The translations under genes were made by a program, and so were the position numbers. Positions 58,591-64,000 of a stretch of DNA of 64,000 bases are shown here, in pieces. This DNA comes from Anaeromyces robustus. Taxonomy: Eukaryota > Neocallimastigomycota > Neocallimastigomycetes > Neocallimastigales > Neocallimastigaceae. The stretch spans positions 1 to 64,000 of the forward strand of contig MCFG01000056.1 of NCBI GenBank assembly GCA_002104895.1, read 5' to 3'. Each line of letters starts with the position of its first letter. The first letter of the stretch is position 1. The notes under the pieces were generated by a model. That model saw nothing but the letters and a program-made list of their open reading frames with translations, was not told the origin of the DNA and searched no databases.

Positions 58591-59847
58591 ATGGTAACCA
58601 TTCTAAAAACTGTGATAGTTGATGATACAGAACCTATTCAACAAACTAGTGTAGCAGTTGATGTAAAAGATACTACTGCTGTTGCTGATGAACAAAATAA
58701 GGATCCTTCTAAGCTAAATAACGATATTGATTCAACAAAAATAAATATCCCAGAAGAGGATAAAAAAATTATAGAGTTACAATGTGCAAATAAAGATATA
58801 TTAAAACCCGTTACTATCAAAGAAAGCCGTGTTAAAGCAATATTTACTAAAAAACTTAATATTTACGTTTTGTCTATAATTTGTATGTTATATTGGGCTT
58901 CTGCATATTCTATAAGTAGACTTGGCTATGATGAATTTCATATAAATAAAAATGATTTAAAATCAGTGTTTCTATTTGCTGGTATTCGATTTACTATTTC
59001 TGGGATATTAATTGTTGTAGGTTATTCTGTAGTTAAAAAGAAAATTATGTTACCTACTATGAAACTGATGCCAGATATTTTAACTTTAGGTATTATTAAT
59101 GTAACCATTCAGTATATTGTTTTTTATGCTGGAATAGGACATACTACAGGAGTTAAAAATTCTGTTATTAATTCTTGTAATACCTTTTTCACAGTTATTA
59201 TGGCTCATTGTCTTTTTAAAAATGATAGAATTACTACTCGTAAAGCCATTGGTTGTCTTGTAGGATTTTCTGGTGTTATTATTATTAATTTAGGATTTGA
59301 TAATATTCTTGGTAAAAGTGACACATTTGAATTTGGTTTTACTTTGAATGGTGAAGGTCTCATGATTTGTAATTGTTTACTGACTGCTGTTAATAATATA
59401 TTAGTTAAAATTATCAATAATACAGGTTCTCTTTACAAATGGAATAAATTTACAAAGGAAAATAAAGATAAACAGAAAGTTGATATTATTCTTATTACAG
59501 GTTACCAAATGTTAATTGGATCACTATTACTTGATATTCTTGCAATAGTCTGGGTTTGTTTTTCACCTCCTACACCAGATCCTCAATTTACAGAAAAACC
59601 ATATACTTCTATATCAATATTAGGTTATTTTTTAATGCTTCATATGGGTTTAATTGCTGCAGTCGCTTTCCCAATATGGAATACTTTAATAAAATTTAAT
59701 AATGTTGGTAAAATTTCTTTCTTTAATTTCTTAATTCCTATATTTGGTACCTTTTTTTCTGGTATCCTTCTTGGTGAAAACTTATTTAGACTTGAAAACT
59801 TAGTATCATTGATTTTAGTGTGTATTGGCGTTGTTATTGTTTGTTAG
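58591..59847 (+). CDS. EamA/DMT-superfamily transporter, copy 2
   Basis: Intronless 418-aa paralogue of the preceding transporter. Its hydrophilic N-terminal ~85 residues are longer and unrelated in sequence. The ten-helix core aligns throughout: LGYDEFHINKNDLKSVFLFAGIRFTISG, GVKNSVINSCNTFF, HCLFKNDRITTRKAIGCLVGFSGVIIINLG, FTLNGEGLMICNCLL, ILITGYQMLIGSLLLDI, and FPIWNTLIKFNNVGKISFFNFLIPIFGTFFSGILLGENLFRLENL. Aligned positions differ often, so the duplication is not recent. Different N-termini and Cys-rich changes in helices hint at different substrates or regulation. The start is the first Met after a poly-A leader. Confidence 0.9.
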   Translation: MVTILKTVIVDDTEPIQQTSVAVDVKDTTAVADEQNKDPSKLNNDIDSTKINIPEEDKKIIELQCANKDILKPVTIKESRVKAIFTKKLNIYVLSIICMLYWASAYSISRLGYDEFHINKNDLKSVFLFAGIRFTISGILIVVGYSVVKKKIMLPTMKLMPDILTLGIINVTIQYIVFYAGIGHTTGVKNSVINSCNTFFTVIMAHCLFKNDRITTRKAIGCLVGFSGVIIINLGFDNILGKSDTFEFGFTLNGEGLMICNCLLTAVNNILVKIINNTGSLYKWNKFTKENKDKQKVDIILITGYQMLIGSLLLDILAIVWVCFSPPTPDPQFTEKPYTSISILGYFLMLHMGLIAAVAFPIWNTLIKFNNVGKISFFNFLIPIFGTFFSGILLGENLFRLENLVSLILVCIGVVIVC

Positions 59848-59878
59848 TAATTTAGTAATTTAATCTAATTAAAAAGAA

Positions 59879-59879
<1 letters not shown>

Positions 59880-59960
<81 letters not shown>
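59880..59960. repeat. (AAT)n microsatellite
   Basis: About 27 uninterrupted triplets starting some 33 bp after the stop codon of the second transporter, so probably within its 3' untranslated region. Confidence 0.9.
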
Positions 59961-59961
<1 letters not shown>

Positions 59962-60317
59962 GTATCAACAGCAAAGCAAAAATTAAAGCTAAAAAAAAAA
60001 TAATTATCAATATTAAATTAACGAATATTAGTATCTTTAAGTTATGCAAATAATTTTTTAAATACATATATATATAAATCCATTACAAAACATTACAATA
60101 TATATATATTTAACTTTAATCCATTGTATATATTTAAATTAATTATAATTGCACTTTATTTATATTTAATTATTTTTCCCACTATTATTGTAATTATTAT
60201 TATTAAATATGTAAATTATAATGTATATGTAAAAAAAAAAGTATTTAAAATAGCAAAATTATTGTATAGTATAAAATTATAGATAATTGATAAAAAAACA
60301 AAAGAAAATCTTTATAT

Positions 60318-60385
<68 letters not shown>

Positions 60386-60386
60386 T
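60318..60386. repeat. (TTTA)n microsatellite
   Basis: About 17 tandem TTTA units in intergenic DNA. Confidence 0.85.
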
Positions 60387-60873
60387 TATATATATGTAAT
60401 ATATAATTATTAAATATAATTATAAAAAAATAAAAGTATATAGAATATATAGATTAATATATAGTTTATTTATCTACTTATTTAACAATTAGTAAAAATA
60501 AATAAATAAAAAATACAAATTTTATAATATAAATTATTATATTAATTAATTTAAAATGGCTTTTATTAATATTAAAAATATTTTAAGCTTTTATTATAAA
60601 TAAAAAGATAGTAAATAGTAAACACATATAATGAAAATAACGGTTGAATAAGAAATGATAATATATATTAAATTTTAAATTATATTTTTCAATAATAAGA
60701 AAGAACTACGAAAAAGATAAAACTTTTATTATTTATTATGAATCTTTTTAAATGTTAAAAAATAAGTGAATAAATAATAAATTATTTTATAATACATAAA
60801 TTAAATAAATATATATATGAAGTTCTGAAAATAAACTTTTTAAATAAAGGTAATATATTTGAATTTTTTTTTT

Positions 60874-61236
60874 TTATTGCACTGAATTTATTAATAATTG
60901 ATATATTAAATTTTTATTTTTAAGATTTGTAGTTAAATTTTCATAATCAATATATGGTTCATTTGTAATAAGTGAGTAATTAGTTTCAAGTTCTTCTTTT
61001 TTAAGTGTTCTATTTAATATATCTGCTATTATTGTTTCCTGTAAAAAGTATATATGATATTATTTAAAAAGAAATAATTTATATATTTATTATATATAAA
61101 TAATTAATTAATTAATTATTATTTTTTATCATTTCTATTATACTTTACCTTCAAAGAATACTCTTTTTCAAACATTTCAATAAATACTGAAATAGTTTCA
61201 AAAATATCTGTAGTTAAATTTAATTCTTCTTTATCC

Positions 61237-61272
<36 letters not shown>

Positions 61273-61961
61273 CAAAATTATATGTAAATAAATAATTTAG
61301 TTTTTAAATTAATTTATAAAATTATGATATTTAATATATACATATCAATTATTAATTTTATACTTGATAATTAATATTATTAATTTTTGTTGAAATTTCT
61401 GTTTTCAGAGAATACATGTTTAGTAGAATTTCATGAACTAATTAAGTTGAGTAAAAAAAATTTTTTTAATATTATTAGATATTATTAGTTACAATTTCTA
61501 TTTAATTTGAAATTATTTTAAAAGAAATTATAATTTATTATTAATATAAATAAATGTATAATTACATTTCAATAAAAATGAATTTGAAACTTGAGTTTTA
61601 TTATATATTACTACATATATATATATATATAATTAATAATGTTAACATATATTATTAATAAATAAATAATAATAAATTAACTAATTTAATTAATTATTTA
61701 CTGCTTTTTTTCATAATTTCTTGATTTAATAGAATATTATTCTTATTCCATTCTTCCAATCTGTTTTATATTGTTAATAAAACAATTTTTATTAATAACA
61801 TTTTTTTTTTTATATTGTTATATTAAATAAAAAAATTAGAATTTTATTATTTACAATTGAGAAAATTGCATTAATTTCTTTAAGATATTGATAATTTCAT
61901 TTTTATTTTCATATTTAATATTATTAATATCAAAATTAATATTATTGCTAGTTTCTTCCAT
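60874..61961 (-). CDS. Small coiled-coil protein, family not recognised
   Basis: Five short exons on the minus strand can be joined: about 61856-61961 (METSNN-like start MEETSNNINFDINN..EIINILKKLMQFSQL), 61702-61760 (LEEWNKNNILLNQEIMKKS), about 61364-61438 (HEILLNMYSLKTEISTKINNINYQ), 61149-61235 (DKEELNLTTDIFETISVFIEMFEKEYSLK) and 60874-61038 (ETIIADILNRTLKKEELETNYSLITNEPYIDYENLT..LIYQLLINSVQ-stop). Together they make about 165 aa with heptad-like Leu/Ile spacing. Splice sites are plausible GT..AG. Codon content is less A/T-biased than the surroundings, which supports real coding. The size and helical character would suit a kinetochore, Mediator or BLOC-type subunit, but I recognise no signature and assign no function. 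Confidence 0.5.
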
Positions 61962-63661
61962 TTTTTGCGGTTCTTTTCCTTTAAAGAATATGTTAATGAA
62001 AAGAATTAAAAATTTTCTTTAAATTAAAAAATTAATTAATTCTATATTGATACATTTTTAAATTATTAAAAATATATACATAAAATTATTACAAATGTAT
62101 ACATATTTTTTAAAAAAAATTATATATATTTAATATATTTTTTCAGAAAAATTTAAAAATCTGTTGAGGGAATAAGAGAATCTTTATATTTTTATATATT
62201 ATATATATAAAAGTATTAATTTGCTATTTCTATTATAATATAGAATATCCAAAATGATTATAAAATTTTTTATAAAGTCAAAAAAAATTAAAGATGATAT
62301 AGAATATATATATAATATAATGATAAAAAAATATATCAATGGTATTTTTTTAATATTAAATTTTTTAACTTTTTTAATCATATTTTTAAAATTTATAAGC
62401 TGCTTTATAAAATTTACAGTGTTTCTCCATTTAAAATATATAGATTTAATACTAAATATTATAAATACTATAATAAAATATAAATTTATTAAATAAAATC
62501 ATTTTTTATCAATAATTAACATCATAATCAAAAACTTAAGTAAAAGTAAAATTATATTAAAATAACTATATTAAATATACTCTTTTTTTAAAAAAAATTT
62601 ATGTAATATAGTATAAATTTTATTTTATAATATGTTTATGAATATTATCAAATCTAATTAATAATAATAAAAAAATTTTATGTTACATTTTTTTAAACTT
62701 TTTGGTTTAATTTACTTTAATATATTATTTTTTTTTTATTATAAAAAAATTTTGGTTTAAATCTTTTTTTTATAATATTTTTTTTAAAATATTTAATTTT
62801 AAATCTTAATATATATTATTTTATTTATTTATTTATTTAAAAAAAAAAAAAAAAAAAGCATATTATTATTATCATAATTATTATTATTATTATTAAATTC
62901 TATAAAGATTGTCATTTACATTAAACGAGAAGTTTGATTATGTATGATGTAGGTATTTTTACATTATTGTTAAGATAAATAAAAAACATCTGTATTAAGT
63001 AATGTGTCTGTTTTTTAATTATTAATATATAGAAATATTTGTTTTAAGAAGAAAAAAGAAATCATTTATATCAATTTTTTTTTAAAAATTTGCCAATAAT
63101 AATATATCTAATTGAAATAATAAATGAAATGTATTTGATTTTTAATAAATTGAATTTACTATAATTATAATTTAATAGTAATTTAATTAAATTGCATTAT
63201 CTTATTTAAAAAGCTTATTAAATAATTTTTATTCATTATTGATTAAGATATAACATATTTTATCTAAAAATCATTAAATATTATGAAAATATCAATTAAA
63301 GTAATAATAAATATTTTAATTATACTATTTTATTGGAAACAATCAACATAAATTGTTAATTAGTAAAATAGAAAAATTTTACTTCTACTAAATGACTAGT
63401 AAAAAAAATATACAATACTTTTTTTTTCTCTTTCCTTTTTTTTTTTTTTTTTTTTTTCTTTTTTTTTTTTTTTGTATATATATTAATAATATAATATAAT
63501 GATTTTAAAAAGATAATAAAATGTTTTTTTCAATTAATAATAATTATAATAATAATTATTTTTTATAAAGAAGTTAAAGAGTTAAAATAATAAAAAAGAA
63601 AATAGATAGTATTATATTTATTTATTTCCAAATATATATAAATTAGAAAGAAAAAAAAAAT
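61962..63661. other. Divergent intergenic region upstream of the Hsp20 gene
   Basis: 1.7 kb. An 80-codon open frame at 62254-62496 is Ile/Lys/Phe-only and judged spurious. A less A/T-extreme patch lies at about 62905-63020. An 8-bp inverted repeat (AGTAAAAT..ATTTTACT) lies at 63362-63383. I saw no clear heat-shock element. Confidence 0.5.
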
Positions 63662-64000
63662 ATGAAACAAAATTTAATAAAGAATGGCTTAACATTTAAA
63701 ACACTTGGAAATGGAGGTAAAAATAGCGTTATTAATAAAAATATCGCTAATGAATTAAATGATTGTACAATATCCAGTATAGCAGAATATTATAAAAAGA
63801 AGAAGATGAGACTTTCACAAAGTAATCAAAACCATAGTCAAAAATCTGAGATTGGGTCTAAAGCTACTTTTGTAACAAAAGAAGATGAATATATGATAAT
63901 TATTAATATCTGTGGAATTTCAAAAAAAAATATAAAATTAGACTTAGTAGGAAATTATTTTATTATATCATGTCAAAAAAAAAAGACTATACTTTCTGGA
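63662..64000 (+). CDS. Small heat-shock protein (Hsp20/alpha-crystallin domain), 5' part
   Basis: An open frame from 63662 runs off the window end (113 codons seen). The first ~70 residues are hydrophilic (MKQNLIKNGLTFKTLGNGGKN..), with a basic KKKKMR stretch. The start of an alpha-crystallin domain follows: ATFVTKEDEYMIIINICGISKKNIKLDLVGNYFIISCQKK. It fits the family pattern of a beta strand, the D/N-x-x-G-x-x-K-x-x-I-K motif and the next strand ending in the I-S-C/G position. Such proteins hold unfolding clients. The rest of the domain and the C-terminal I-x-I motif lie outside the window, so a p23/CS-like fold cannot be fully excluded. Confidence 0.6.
   Translation, partial: MKQNLIKNGLTFKTLGNGGKNSVINKNIANELNDCTISSIAEYYKKKKMRLSQSNQNHSQKSEIGSKATFVTKEDEYMIIINICGISKKNIKLDLVGNYFIISCQKKKTILSG

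Larger units (their letters stand above)
59848..60873. other. Intergenic with AAT and TTTA arrays
   Basis: Between the second transporter and the small minus-strand gene. (ATA)n at about 59880-59960 begins just after the transporter stop; (TTTA)n lies at about 60318-60386. No exon seen. Confidence 0.6.

Noticed and set aside
62254-62496. 80-codon open frame on the plus strand
   Set aside because: Composition is only Ile/Lys/Phe/Asn/Tyr-type codons expected from random A/T sequence. An overlapping frame of similar length exists on the other strand, and there is no domain signal.
63362-63383. 8-bp inverted repeat AGTAAAAT..ATTTTACT upstream of the Hsp20-like gene
   Set aside because: Short A/T palindromes are frequent by chance here, and it does not match the nGAAnnTTCn heat-shock element.

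Overview
This is a nuclear segment of an extremely A+T-rich eukaryote. Genes are split by many short introns (mostly GT..AG, about 50-200 nt). Intergenic DNA and introns are almost pure A/T with long (AAT)n, (TTTA)n and poly-A/T tracts, and proteins carry poly-Asn and Lys-rich runs. Fungal-type genes (Csf1, Kex1, an Rts1-like B56 subunit, Sgf73), a flagella-associated gene (CFAP92-like) and two intronless bacterial-looking EamA transporters together suggest a zoosporic, anaerobic gut fungus (Neocallimastigomycota). That assignment is inference. No phylogenetic marker or organelle gene is present to settle it, and no tRNA, rRNA, CRISPR array or clear transposon was seen.

Layout. 25-595 (+): 3' part of the SUMO-conjugating enzyme UBC9. 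1040-2280 (-): Aly/REF mRNA-export adaptor. 3040-15285 (-): a giant Csf1/BLTP1 bridge-like lipid-transfer protein of about 3,400 aa. 16315-about 21351 (+): CFAP92-like flagellar protein. 21691-23767 (+): Sgf73/ataxin-7-like SAGA subunit. 25786-33165 (-): Not1, scaffold of CCR4-NOT. 35785-39363 (-): B56 regulatory subunit of PP2A. 41439-44338 (-): LIMR/LMBR1-family membrane protein. 46272-50597 (+): Kex1-like serine carboxypeptidase whose oxyanion-hole motif is built from a 10-nt and a 6-nt microexon. 51375-52168 (-): acylphosphatase with a long basic N-terminal extension. 52787-54578 (-): Cdc50/Lem3 P4-ATPase subunit. 56116-57282 and 58591-59847 (+): two tandem intronless EamA transporters. 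60874-61961 (-): small unrecognised coiled-coil gene. 63662-64000 (+): 5' part of an Hsp20-domain gene.

Most genes are single-copy housekeeping genes for mRNA export and decay, transcription, lipid transport and flipping, secretory processing and phosphatase regulation. I see no operon-like or cluster logic. Several reconstructed gene models sum to exact codon multiples (Aly/REF 185 aa, Not1 2,086 aa, acylphosphatase 186 aa, Cdc50 355 aa), which supports the exon boundaries. The most unusual items are the Kex1 microexons, the duplicated bacterial-type transporters, a perfect GC-containing hairpin at 44637-44687, and the odd 3' end of the CFAP92-like gene.
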